A stretch of DNA of 64,000 nt from Flavobacteriales bacterium UBA5040 (lineage in GTDB: Bacteria > Bacteroidota > Bacteroidia > Flavobacteriales > Weeksellaceae), in NCBI GenBank assembly GCA_002415135.1, contig DIBY01000009.1, positions 1 through 64,000 on the forward strand, given 5' to 3'. Position numbers and translations under genes: made by a program. Shown here in pieces: positions 54,522 through 63,062 of the stretch. The notes under the pieces were generated by a model that saw only the letters and a program-made list of their open reading frames with translations, ran no database searches and was not told the DNA's origin. Position 1 is the first letter of the stretch. Every line of letters begins with the position of its first letter.

Positions 54522-56447
54522 ATGATCAAAATTACTCTTCCCGATGGAAGCATCAAAGAATTTGAAAGCGCGGTAACTCCGCTCGAAGTAGCAAAGTCAA
54601 TCAGCGAAGGTTTGGCGAGAAATACCATTTCCGCAATTGTAAACGGAACCCAGGTAGAAATTACCACGCCGATCACTACCGATTCTACGGTTCAACTTCT
54701 GACCTGGAATGATGATTTGGGTAAGAAAGCATTTTGGCACTCTTCTGCTCACCTTTTAGCACAAGCCATTATGGAGTTTTATCCAGAGGCAAAACTAACG
54801 ATCGGACCGGCAATTGAGCAAGGATTCTACTACGACGTCGATTTTGGCGATGAGGTTTTATCTGAAAAAGATTTTGAAAAGATCGAAAAGAAAATGCTGG
54901 AGAATGCGAAGAAAAATTCAACCTTTTCTTTGTATCCAGTTTCAAAAGCAGATGCTTTAAAAGAATACGCTGACAATCCGTACAAGACCGAATTAATTTC
55001 CAATCTAAACGATGGTGAAATCACTTTCTGTACGCACGATAACTTCACCGATTTATGTCGAGGTGGTCATATTCCGGCAACTGGAATTGTAAAAGCAGCC
55101 AAAGTTCTGAACGCAGCCGGTGCTTATTGGAGAGGCGATGAAAAAAACAAACAGTTAACAAGAGTTTACGGAATTACGTTCCCAAAACAAAAAGACTTAA
55201 CTGAATACTTAGAAAGATTAGAAGAAGCAAAACGCCGTGATCACCGCAAACTTGGTAAAGAATTAGGCATTTTTGCTTTCTCAGAAAAAGTAGGCGCCGG
55301 TTTACCATTATGGTTACCGAAAGGAACCGCTTTGCGAAAAAAATTAGAAGAATTTCTTTCCGCTGCTCAGAAAAAATCAGGTTACGAATTCGTAATGACA
55401 CCGCATATCGGGGCCAAAGAATTATACGTAACGTCAGGACACTGGGATAAGTATGGAGCAGACAGTTTTCAACCGATCAAAACTCCAAACGAAGGTGAAG
55501 AGTTTATGTTGAAACCGATGAACTGCCCACACCATTGTGAAATCTATAAAGTGGGTCAATGGTCTTACAAAGATTTACCAAAAAGATTTGCAGAATTCGG
55601 GACTGTTTACAGATATGAACAATCGGGAGAACTTCATGGTTTAACGAGAGTTCGTGGATTTACTCAAGATGATGCCCATATTTTCTGTACGCCAGATCAG
55701 TTGATGGCAGAATTTGAAAATGTAATTGATTTAACATTATACGTTTTCAAATCTTTAGGATTTGAAGATTTTGTAACTCAGGTTTCTTTAAGAGATCCAG
55801 AGAACAAAGAAAAATATATCGGTTCTGATGAGAACTGGAAAAAAGCAGAAGATGCCATCATTCAGGCAGCTCAAAAGAAAGAGTTGAACTATGTTATCGA
55901 ATATGGTGAAGCAGCTTTCTACGGTCCAAAACTGGATTTCATGGTGAAAGATGCGCTCGGTCGCAAATGGCAGTTAGGAACAATTCAGGTCGATTATAAT
56001 TTACCGGAGCGATTCGACCTTACTTACATTGGCAGCGACAATGAAAAGCACCGACCGGTGATGATCCATCGTGCGCCATTCGGTTCTATGGAACGGTTTA
56101 TTGCCATCTTATTAGAAAATACAGCCGGAGATTTCCCACTTTGGTTGGCACCAGATCAGTTCACCATTTTGCCGATTAGTGAAAAATATACGGATTATGC
56201 AAAAAAAGTTTCACAATTGCTGGAAAATCACGATATTTGCGGACTGATTGATGAACGAAACGAGAAGACTGGTAGAAAAATCCGTGATGCGGAATTGAAT
56301 AAACTACCATTTATGTTGATCGTTGGTGAGAATGAAGAAGCAGAAGGCACGATTTCTGTACGTCGAAGAGGCGAAGGAGATCTGGGCACAATGAGCGTTG
56401 AGGATTTCATCAATTACTTCAAAAAAGAAGCGAAAATTACAAATTAG
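54522..56447 (+). CDS. thrS: Threonyl-tRNA synthetase
   Basis: The 641 residues include the TGS domain (1-60), the editing domain with HSSAHLLAQA and CRGGHIP, and the class II catalytic core. Core motifs visible are FMLKPMNCPHHCEIY, YRYEQSGELHGLTRVRGFTQDDAHIF and the C-terminal LAPDQFTILPIS anticodon-binding domain. It charges tRNA-Thr. It is followed at 27 bases by infC, as in many bacteria. Confidence 0.98.
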   Translation: MIKITLPDGSIKEFESAVTPLEVAKSISEGLARNTISAIVNGTQVEITTPITTDSTVQLLTWNDDLGKKAFWHSSAHLLAQAIMEFYPEAKLTIGPAIEQGFYYDVDFGDEVLSEKDFEKIEKKMLENAKKNSTFSLYPVSKADALKEYADNPYKTELISNLNDGEITFCTHDNFTDLCRGGHIPATGIVKAAKVLNAAGAYWRGDEKNKQLTRVYGITFPKQKDLTEYLERLEEAKRRDHRKLGKELGIFAFSEKVGAGLPLWLPKGTALRKKLEEFLSAAQKKSGYEFVMTPHIGAKELYVTSGHWDKYGADSFQPIKTPNEGEEFMLKPMNCPHHCEIYKVGQWSYKDLPKRFAEFGTVYRYEQSGELHGLTRVRGFTQDDAHIFCTPDQLMAEFENVIDLTLYVFKSLGFEDFVTQVSLRDPENKEKYIGSDENWKKAEDAIIQAAQKKELNYVIEYGEAAFYGPKLDFMVKDALGRKWQLGTIQVDYNLPERFDLTYIGSDNEKHRPVMIHRAPFGSMERFIAILLENTAGDFPLWLAPDQFTILPISEKYTDYAKKVSQLLENHDICGLIDERNEKTGRKIRDAELNKLPFMLIVGENEEAEGTISVRRRGEGDLGTMSVEDFINYFKKEAKITN

Positions 56448-56473
56448 AATTTAACCAATTAAAAAAAGACACC

Positions 56474-57037
56474 ATAGCACAAAAATTTCATTACAGAGGT
56501 AGAGGTCCACAGAGACGTGTTCAAGAAGATTTGCACCAGATCAATCAAAAGATTCGGGCAAGAGAAGTACGTTTAGTAGGTGATAATGTGGAACCCGGCG
56601 TTTATCCGCTAGAAAAAGCTCTTGAAATAGCAAAAGATCAGGATTTGGATTTGGTGGTTATTTCAGATAAAGCAGAACCTTTTATTTCCAGAATTCTGGA
56701 TTATAAAAAGTTTCTTTATGAGCAAAAGAAGAAACAGAAAGAACTAAAATCTAAACAAGTTAAAGTTGTTGTTAAAGAAATCAGATTCGGTCCTCAAACT
56801 GATGAGCATGATTATGATTTCAAGAAGAAACACGCTGAAAAATTCCTGGAAGAAGGTTCGAAATTGAAAACTTACGTTTTCTTTAAAGGACGTTCGATTA
56901 TATTTAAAGATCAGGGCGAGATCCTTCTTCTTAAATTAGCCCAAGAACTGGAGCATGTCGGAAAAGTTGATCAGTTGCCTAAATTAGAAGGTAAGAGAAT
57001 GATTATGATGATGAGCCCTAAAAAACCGGCGAAATAA
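56474..57037 (+). CDS. infC: Translation initiation factor IF-3, probable AUA start
   Basis: The family N-terminus (AQKFHYRGRGPQRRVQEDLHQIN) lies upstream of the first ordinary start codon in the frame (TTG at 56531). It is preceded by ATA at 56474, the only codon placed like an initiator. IF-3 genes often use rare start codons (AUU in E. coli) for autoregulation, so AUA is credible. The conserved P-P-V-C of the N-domain is altered to EPFIS before RILDYKKFLYEQKKK. The C-domain KEIRFGPQTDEHDYDFKKKH is normal. rpmI and rplT do not follow but lie 5.7 kb downstream. Confidence 0.9.
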   Translation: MAQKFHYRGRGPQRRVQEDLHQINQKIRAREVRLVGDNVEPGVYPLEKALEIAKDQDLDLVVISDKAEPFISRILDYKKFLYEQKKKQKELKSKQVKVVVKEIRFGPQTDEHDYDFKKKHAEKFLEEGSKLKTYVFFKGRSIIFKDQGEILLLKLAQELEHVGKVDQLPKLEGKRMIMMMSPKKPAK

Positions 57038-57064
57038 AAATTATATTTTTACAATTTATAGTAT

Positions 57065-57092
57065 AAAGAGACTTTTCGAAGTCTCTTTTTTT
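57065..57092 (+). terminator. infC terminator
   Basis: AAAGAGACTT and AAGTCTCTTT pair around TTCG, followed by seven T residues. Confidence 0.85.
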
Positions 57093-57119
57093 TGTTTAAA
57101 AATCGCAACATTATCACTA

Positions 57120-57902
57120 TCAATTTTCAATAATTTCCACTTTGAAATATTGTTTAGCGATGCCGTTTTCTACAAAATCTGTCTCCGTTAAATACAATGT
57201 TTTTTCATCGATCCAAAATGACTCTCCTATGGTGCAAAGCCAAAGTTTCGTCAATTTTTCAAATTTTTCATCCAGCTGGATTATTTTTACAAATTCATTA
57301 TTTATTTTTCTTTGTATAAAGTAGCTGTAGCATTCTTGTCCGCCAAAGCTTCCATTTAACCGAACTTTATTCTGAGGTGAAGCAACAATTAGATTCGGAT
57401 TGCCGGTTTCTTCAGTTTCTTTTCCACTTTTTAGATTATAACTGACATCAATGGAGTGTCCACCTTCACAGAGCAAAATATCTTCTGTCGGAAAATAAGC
57501 AACAAATGTAAAATCAAATTCAGTTGGGCTAATTAATTGTGTTCCGTTTCTAAAGTTTATTTTTTTGATAGGATGATACTCGTCGGAATCACCACTTTCC
57601 GCAAAGTCTACAATACCCGTTAATAATTTTTTAGCTTCCTTATAGTCAGAGATTTTTAAAATAGGGTTTGGTGAAAATTTAATTTTTTCCTGTTTAGAAT
57701 AATATTGGATTGAATCTATTTCCTCAACTTTAATCGAATATTTAATTTTCGATAAAGAATCGACATTGGTAATTATATGTTTTGGTTTAGTAATGTTAGG
57801 TTGATTTACCTCTTGAACTGCTACTTTTTTTTCGCAATTTTGAAATAAAATCACGGAAAAACTTATAATGGATATTAAGGAAATAAATTTTTTCATTATC
57901 AA
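57120..57902 (-). CDS. Hypothetical lipoprotein
   Basis: The 260-residue protein has a lipoprotein signal (SLISIISFSVILFQNC) and then a soluble domain with no family I recognise. It is an envelope protein of unknown function. It lies inside the region that separates infC from rpmI, and converges on infC. Confidence 0.6.
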   Translation of the reverse strand: MIMKKFISLISIISFSVILFQNCEKKVAVQEVNQPNITKPKHIITNVDSLSKIKYSIKVEEIDSIQYYSKQEKIKFSPNPILKISDYKEAKKLLTGIVDFAESGDSDEYHPIKKINFRNGTQLISPTEFDFTFVAYFPTEDILLCEGGHSIDVSYNLKSGKETEETGNPNLIVASPQNKVRLNGSFGGQECYSYFIQRKINNEFVKIIQLDEKFEKLTKLWLCTIGESFWIDEKTLYLTETDFVENGIAKQYFKVEIIEN

Positions 57903-58303
57903 TATAATTTAAAGATATATACTTCTGATGTAACGGTTGTTATTTCTAAGAGATTTATCAATATTCTAGTTTTGTATTTAAAATTTTCTCTTGTTATGGT
58001 TCTTACTATTATTCCACTGCTAAAATTAAATAAATTTTAGTAAAGTCGAAGATCGTTTAACTAAGTAATCATTTTAAATAAATAAAAAATTAATAATATT
58101 TAAAGAAGATAAAGAAAACTTTTCAATATTTGTAAAACTAACCATCGTCAAATAATAATTGAAGTAAACAACTTTGACTTCATTTCCACAACAACTTTTA
58201 CGTTAAGAACTACTAAAATTTAGGTGCTATATCGGTTTTGTCATCATTTTTGATATTACAGTAACTATCAAATTACAATTATTAACATTAAAAAATTAAA
58301 ATT
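57903..58303. other. 400-base intergenic region, AT-rich
   Basis: I see no gene, repeat or clear promoter in this strongly AT-rich stretch between the lipoprotein gene and the stress gene. Confidence 0.5.
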
Positions 58304-58828
58304 ATGTCGTACACCATCGTGGGAATGTTCCCAAACAATGAAGATGTAGATAAAGTTGCAGACCAATTAAATGTTGCTGGCTTTCCAAAAGAAGATTACA
58401 ATGTTTCCCGCTATTCTACTTCAGTAATTGATGACAACAATTCAAAAAATTACAATTACAAAGAAGACGAAAAAACGTCAGGTTTTTGGAACTGGCTTTT
58501 CGGAGATAATGAAGATGATAGAAGCAAGTATAGTTATGCCGGAACCAAAAGCAACATCGTTACCGTTTATACCAATGATATGGATCGTGCAGAAAAGGCA
58601 AGAGAAATTATGAATGATGAAGGAGCAATTAATGTCAACGAATTCACCAAAGAAAGATATCCAGATACAACTGCAAAATCGACCGAGTTAAGCGAAAAAG
58701 AACGAGCAAGAATCATCAGTAAAGCCAAGAACAATCTTTATTTTACGGATGGATATCGGTTTTACGACACTGCGAGTGATGGCATGGAATCAGATATGGA
58801 TTCTGAAGGAAGTAGAAATACATTTTAA
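58304..58828 (+). CDS. YflT-like stress protein, long paralogue
   Basis: The 174-residue protein starts MSYTIVGMFPNNEDVDKVAD and continues DQLNVAGFPKEDYNVSRYS, the YflT/GSP17M-type domain, with IVTVYTNDMDRAEKAREIM as its second half. A Trp-rich insert (SGFWNWLFGDNEDD) divides the two halves. It is a relative of the protein at 53908 and probably answers general or oxidative stress. Confidence 0.75.
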   Translation: MSYTIVGMFPNNEDVDKVADQLNVAGFPKEDYNVSRYSTSVIDDNNSKNYNYKEDEKTSGFWNWLFGDNEDDRSKYSYAGTKSNIVTVYTNDMDRAEKAREIMNDEGAINVNEFTKERYPDTTAKSTELSEKERARIISKAKNNLYFTDGYRFYDTASDGMESDMDSEGSRNTF

Positions 58829-58838
58829 AAAAATCAAG

Positions 58839-58870
58839 CCGATTTCGATAATATCGAAATCGGTTTTTTT
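58839..58870 (+). terminator. Terminator after the long stress gene
   Basis: CCGATTTCGAT and ATCGAAATCGG form an 11-bp perfect stem followed by eight T residues. Confidence 0.9.
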
Positions 58871-59079
58871 TCAACTGGAAAATGGTCATCAAGTTCGAAG
58901 CAACTAGTTTAAAAAATTGGGAGTTTGGTGTTTAATTTCGATTAAATATTAAAGAGGATTTTGGAGAGATCTTTCAATTTCGTCACGTTTAAAAAATATA
59001 AAAAACCAGCAGTTAGTAACAATCCGAAATCAGTTTAAGTTTTAAATAAATCTCTGAATTGCAATAGGAACAATTATTC

Positions 59080-59547
59080 TTAAAGATGTTTTTCCATTTT
59101 AATGTTTGCTCTTTCGTAAAGTCCTTCATCCAGTTTAATTTCTGAGAAACCGTATTTGCTGTAAAGATGTAGCGCAGATTTCAATTTTGTATTGGAGTAT
59201 AAAATTAAAGTTCTGATCTGTTTTTGTTTTGCAAACTGAAGACAGTGTTCCAATAATAAAGTTCCGATTTTGTGACCTTGTGCTTTTTCAGAGACTGCCA
59301 TTTTCCCTAATTCAAAAACGTCTTCTGTTTTCTTTAATAAAGAAGCCGTCCCTACAATTTCATCATTCAGTTTTGCATAAAAGATAAATCCTCCTTTGTC
59401 GATGATCTCTTCTTTTGGATTGGAGAGCGACTGAATATCACTTTGCTCCACCCGAAAATACTTTTCAAGCCATTCGTAATTCAGGACTTTTATGGCTTCT
59501 TTTAGGTCGTCAGAATAAGGAATGATTTCTATTTTATTTGGGATCAT
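59080..59547 (-). CDS. GNAT-family N-acetyltransferase
   Basis: The 155 residues show the GNAT core. ELGKMAVSEKAQGHKIGTLLLEH carries the acetyl-CoA loop (Q-x-x-x-I-G), and LILYSNTKLKSALHLYSKYGF is the C-terminal strand and helix. It transfers an acetyl group to an unknown amine. It is a single gene. Confidence 0.88.
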   Translation of the reverse strand: MIPNKIEIIPYSDDLKEAIKVLNYEWLEKYFRVEQSDIQSLSNPKEEIIDKGGFIFYAKLNDEIVGTASLLKKTEDVFELGKMAVSEKAQGHKIGTLLLEHCLQFAKQKQIRTLILYSNTKLKSALHLYSKYGFSEIKLDEGLYERANIKMEKHL

Positions 59548-59754
59548 GGTTTTGGGCTGGGAATTTAAATTAGTTTTTACAAAATAAGATTCTTACAAAC
59601 CTTTGAGCAAAAATAATTTAAAAAAGGTAAACAGTACATTCATGCAGAACATTTTGGAATTACAAATTTTTTCCAGAATTGGTAATTATGAAAAATAAAG
59701 TGTGTGGTTGTTTCATCTCAAAGCCTTGTGACGTTGCGTTACAAGAGAATTAAA

Positions 59755-59804
59755 CTTTACCTAAATAAAAATATTTGCTGTTTACTCTAGCGTTTTATTC
59801 TGTT
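59755..59804 (-). repeat. Outer end of the second cassette array
   Basis: CTTTACCTAA (59755-59764) corresponds to the minus-strand start CTTTACCCAA of cassette c3 (60367-60376 on the plus strand, reverse complement), 9 of 10 bases. It marks the far edge of that cassette. No complete site follows, only a short hairpin CTTGTAACGCAACGTCACAAG near 59725-59745 that may be a remnant. Confidence 0.4.
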
Positions 59805-60358
59805 TTAAACTGAGCGTCCATTATAATCAAATTTATATTTATTATTTTCCCAGTCCGTTGCTAAAATATAATTGTCAGTGAGAACAAAATTGTCTTCATC
59901 ATCCAACGTTGTAAAGACATCTGCTCCGATTTGTTGCCAAAGTATTACTCCGTGCTTGTTTAGGCGCGAAATTTCAAGTTCGCCGTGAATTATGTAACTG
60001 TCTTGATATTTATAAATTCCAAAACAAGTTGCGGTATCAGCTTTTGTTCGCCACAATAAAGGCAAATCAGGAATCGATAAACAAAAGACGGTGTCTGAAC
60101 AGCAAATTAAAAATCTTTCACTTTCAATAATTGCTGATGTGTCGTGTATTTCTGTCTTGCCGCCAGTAGAACGAATAACTGCACTTTTAAAAAGTAGGCC
60201 ATTTTGAAAAATTTTATTCCAAAAACTGAAGAGAAATGGAATTCAGATTGATCAGAATAGACGAAGTCATATTGATTAACATTGTCAGCCGAATCTTCCG
60301 TAAACGTATAATCTTCGTAAATTTCAATCCGATTGCTTTCTATTGTAAAGTGCTTCAT
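59805..60358 (-). pseudogene. Hypothetical cassette gene c3, frameshifted
   Basis: The first part (from MKHFTIESNRIEIYEDYTFT) runs to about 60200. The continuing frame reads NGLLFKSAVIRSTGGKTEIHD and ends in LATDWENNKYKFDYNGRSV at 59805. Adding one A to the AAAA run in TTCAAAATGGCC (about 60190-60200) restores a single protein of about 185 residues. I do not recognise the product; ISRLNKHGVILWQQ hints at beta-propeller-like strands. Confidence 0.55.
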
Positions 60359-60375
60359 TTTAAAAGTTGGGTAAA

Positions 60376-60499
60376 GCGGTTGGGTATTTCTGTAGTCGGA
60401 ATAAAAATACGAAAACTTTCTACTTGCTAAAATCTTAATTTATCGATAAAATCTTCGATTAAAACTGCCTGCTTGTAAAAATCTCTCGTTAGCGACTGC
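60376..60499 (-). repeat. attC-like site, type A, between cassettes c2 and c3
   Basis: On the minus strand the site opens with GCAGTCGCTAACGAGAG and continues TTTACAAGCAGGCAG. It ends with TTTTCGTATTTTTATTCC and GACTACAGAAATACCCAACCG. The same ~80-base block as at 3211-3290 is present. CGCTAAC partly matches the complement of the c2 cassette start (GTTAGTAGC, 61309-61301). Confidence 0.65.
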
Positions 60500-60502
60500 C
60501 TT

Positions 60503-61270
60503 TTAATCTTCCTGATCATTTTCCATTTTGTTTCTTGTCCATTTTCCGCCCACAAAATCTCTGTTGGCTTCTTCATTATATTCAAGATCAAAAATTTCGT
60601 TCAATGTTTCGTCTCGCTTTATTAATTCTTCTAATGCTACAATTTTAATATCTTCTGGCATTTGGTCACCAGTTAAGAATTGCCAATCTCCGTCTTCATC
60701 GTGAACTACTCGTAATATTGGTTTATGATCTTCAAGCCATTGTCGCGTTGTAAAAATTGCTAGGTTTTTTTCTTCGTTAAATTTAAATTCGGCGTTTCTG
60801 TCAAGCAATGGTTGTTTGAATACAAACTCTTCTTCAAAATTATCTTCCCAAGGAAACTTGTCATTTCGGTCTGTCCAAATAAGTTGCAAAGCATTAAACT
60901 CTTCGTCATCATAGTAATTTAAACCAGCACCAAAATAATCTCGAATATTTCTTTTATCAACTTTTAAAAATGTTGCTCGACTATCTTTAAATATTTCAGT
61001 GTAAATTATTCCGCTTTTTATTATTTCTCCGTTTTTTATAATTTCTGCAACGTCATTTAATATTTCGTGTCCTAACCTATTTGAAAATCCGAAACAAATA
61101 ATTTCTGGATGATTATATGTTTTTGTCAAACCGATACTGTAAGCAAAAGATGGTGAATAGTTTGTCGAAGTAACCAAGATAACTTCAAGTCCAAATTTTT
61201 CAATGTTCAATTTGGTTTCCTCGAACAAGTCGTCTTTACTTATACAATTATTTTCGTCTTCTTTTTTCAT
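60503..61270 (-). CDS. DUF4262 protein, cassette c2
   Basis: The 255-residue protein matches DUF4262 in its first half: NIEKFGLEVILVTSTNYSPS, FAYSIGLTKTYNHPEIICFG and NRLGHEILNDVAEIIKNGE. The second half (LDRNAEFKFNEEKNLAIF, HDEDGDWQFLTGDQMPED) resembles proteins of unknown function often fused or adjacent to it. The biochemical role is unknown. It is the only intact gene of the three cassettes here. Confidence 0.75.
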   Translation of the reverse strand: MKKEDENNCISKDDLFEETKLNIEKFGLEVILVTSTNYSPSFAYSIGLTKTYNHPEIICFGFSNRLGHEILNDVAEIIKNGEIIKSGIIYTEIFKDSRATFLKVDKRNIRDYFGAGLNYYDDEEFNALQLIWTDRNDKFPWEDNFEEEFVFKQPLLDRNAEFKFNEEKNLAIFTTRQWLEDHKPILRVVHDEDGDWQFLTGDQMPEDIKIVALEELIKRDETLNEIFDLEYNEEANRDFVGGKWTRNKMENDQED

Positions 61271-61304
61271 CTTTTGATTTTAAGCACTGTCGCTCTTGTT
61301 GCTA

Positions 61305-61439
61305 CTAACGGTTGGGTATTTCTGCAGGCGGGATAAAAATACGAAATCTTTCTACTTGCTAAAAACTTAATTAATCGCTAAAATCGGCAACTGAAAACTT
61401 CGTACCCGCTTGTATAAATACCTTGTTGTGCGAAGTATT
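61305..61439 (-). repeat. attC-like site, type A, between cassettes c1 and c2
   Basis: On the minus strand it opens with AATACTTCGCACAAC (61439-61425), complementary to the c1 start GTTGTGCGAAATATT (62115-62101) at 14 of 15 bases. The left arm AAGGTATTTATACAAGCGGG pairs with the right arm CCCGCCTGCAGAAATACCC. An inner pair, TACGAA and TTCGTA, extends the stem. This is the clearest hairpin of the family. Confidence 0.75.
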
Positions 61440-61444
61440 TATCG

Positions 61445-62080
61445 CTATTTCATTTTTCGTAAATCCATCTCTGAATAGAGTTTATACTCAATTTTTGGAT
61501 TTGTATCGTATACTTTATCGTATAAAATTTTTGCTTCTTTATATTTTCATAATTCGTCATATAGAAGAGCAAGCATATAAACGGATTCTGTTTGATTAGG
61601 TTCGTTTTTGAGAATTTCATTATACATTCTTCCAGCATCTTCGTATTCATTATTTGCAAATTTCCAATTAGCCATCTCCCAATAATCCTGTATGTTTTGT
61701 GACTTTTTAAATTTCTCCTGTAAAGCACTAAAAGAAATATTTTGATATTCAGTTTTAAACAATTTTATTCCGCTTTTCTTAAGATCTTCCATATGATAAT
61801 AAAAAGAATCACAATTTTTCAGCAACCTAACCATAAATGTGTTCATGAAATCATCCTTATCATTTTGATTATTGTCAATAGGATATAGTTTTACCAAATC
61901 TTTCTGATATTTTGGAATTACTTGAGCAGAGCAATCCTCGAACGTTTTATTGCTGTAATTTGTTTCTTTTGAAACACAATTGCAAAATTCATTATCAAGT
62001 TGCGTTAAAAATTCTTGTCCAGATATTTCATAAGTAACTGCACTTAATATTAAGATAATTAAGAATAATATTTTTTTCAT
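61445..62080 (-). pseudogene. Secreted TPR-type protein, cassette c1, with an internal stop
   Basis: The first 177 residues have a signal peptide (ILFLIILILSAVTYEISGQ) and one TPR-like unit (YEDAGRMYNEILKNEPNQTE). TGA at 61547-61549 ends the frame, but the same frame continues KYKEAKILYDKVYDTNPKIE to TAG at 61445, which completes a second TPR unit. The TGA is thus probably a nonsense mutation. A protein of 177 residues could still be made. The function is unknown. Confidence 0.6.
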
Positions 62081-62426
62081 TTTGAAAAATGGTCTGGTTT
62101 AATATTTCGCACAACTCTCAAATATACGCAAGTTTCAAATTCCTTAATTTTTTTTATTTACTGATTGCCGAAGGGATTTTTATTTTTAATACTCTCTCAA
62201 AAAAGACTCAAAAAAATTATTTAAAGAAACGTGAGCATATAAAAAATGTTGAAAGTGATTTTTTAGCATGGAAATGCCGTCAACTAAATCCGAGCGTTTT
62301 ATTGACGGAACAAAAAGGCCCAACTTATAGATGCATTTTCCTATAACTAACTTATTTTTAAAATATTATTCATAAGTATGGATAACTTCATTTTTCAAAC
62401 TTCGCTTCTTTTTAAAAACTGCTTCT
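62081..62426. other. Region between cassette c1 and the conserved repeat
   Basis: It contains the c1 start AATATTTCGCACAAC (62101-62115) and then about 300 bases of AT-rich DNA. A short open frame there has no recognisable product and probably is not a gene. It may be a remnant of older inserted DNA. Confidence 0.45.
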
Positions 62427-62570
62427 GCGTGAGGGATCGCAGCGGTTACCCCGGAATAGGCATTGGGAAAGGTTGGGCATGAGGAGTATGAGCGAAGAGC
62501 CCGACCTGAAGGAGGGAATGGTCTCGTCTTTAGACGAGATCATGATCGACTGAAGGGCACGCCCAAATTC
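62427..62570 (+). repeat. Conserved flavobacterial intergenic repeat, possible structured RNA
   Basis: The sequence contains GTGAGGGATCGCAGCGG, GCGAAGAGCCCGACCTG and GGGCACGCCCAAA. Blocks like these occur between genes in many Flavobacteriia. A strong hairpin TCTCGTCTTTAGACGAGA lies at 62522-62539. It is GC-richer than its surroundings. Its function is unknown. Confidence 0.55.
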
Positions 62571-62653
62571 TAAAACAGAGGAACAAAAAGAAAGGAGTGA
62601 ATCATTAGTAAACATTAGATGGGAATATCTTTTTATAATTGATTGAAATTTTG

Positions 62654-62661
62654 TACTTTTG
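62654..62661 (+). promoter_or_regulatory. rpmI: rpmI-rplT -7 promoter element
   Basis: TACTTTTG fits TAnnTTTG and lies 85 bases before rpmI. It lets rpmI-rplT be expressed independently of infC, from which the operon is now separated. Confidence 0.55.
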
Positions 62662-62746
62662 CAGTCTGAAAAATGAGTAGAATACTGTAAAGTGACTGCG
62701 CATGTGAGGAAATGATATTGATAACAAATATATAAATTAAGCAAAA

Positions 62747-62944
62747 ATGCCAAAATTAAAAACTAAATCAGGTGCTAAGAAGCGTTTTAAGCTTACCGGA
62801 ACCGGAAAGATTAAAAGAAAAGGTGCTTATAAAAGCCACATCCTAACGAAAAAAGAAACGAAGCAAAAGAGAAATCTTACGCAAACTTCTTACGTTGCAG
62901 AAGTGGACAAAAAGAGCGTTTTACGTCAATTAGCTTTAAAATAG
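62747..62944 (+). CDS. rpmI: 50S ribosomal protein L35
   Basis: The 65 residues MPKLKTKSGAKKRFKLTG and GKIKRKGAYKSHILTKKE are diagnostic of L35. rplT follows 118 bases later. In most bacteria infC precedes; here it is 5.7 kb upstream. Confidence 0.98.
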   Translation: MPKLKTKSGAKKRFKLTGTGKIKRKGAYKSHILTKKETKQKRNLTQTSYVAEVDKKSVLRQLALK

Positions 62945-63062
62945 TTTTTATAAATCAACCGGTTTATAAGAATTAACAAATTCAGAAAATTTAACCCTGA
63001 AACGGTGCAAAAAAGTGTGATGAAATAATTTACCGCCCTTTTCAAAAAAACAAATTTAAATT

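Noticed and set aside
62089..62346. An 85-codon frame MVWFNISHNSQ
   Set aside because: Its start lies on the cassette edge, and the sequence lacks a recognisable domain, so I describe the region as non-coding.
62412..62753. A 113-codon minus-strand frame upstream of rpmI
   Set aside because: It is antisense to the conserved intergenic repeat and the rpmI promoter.
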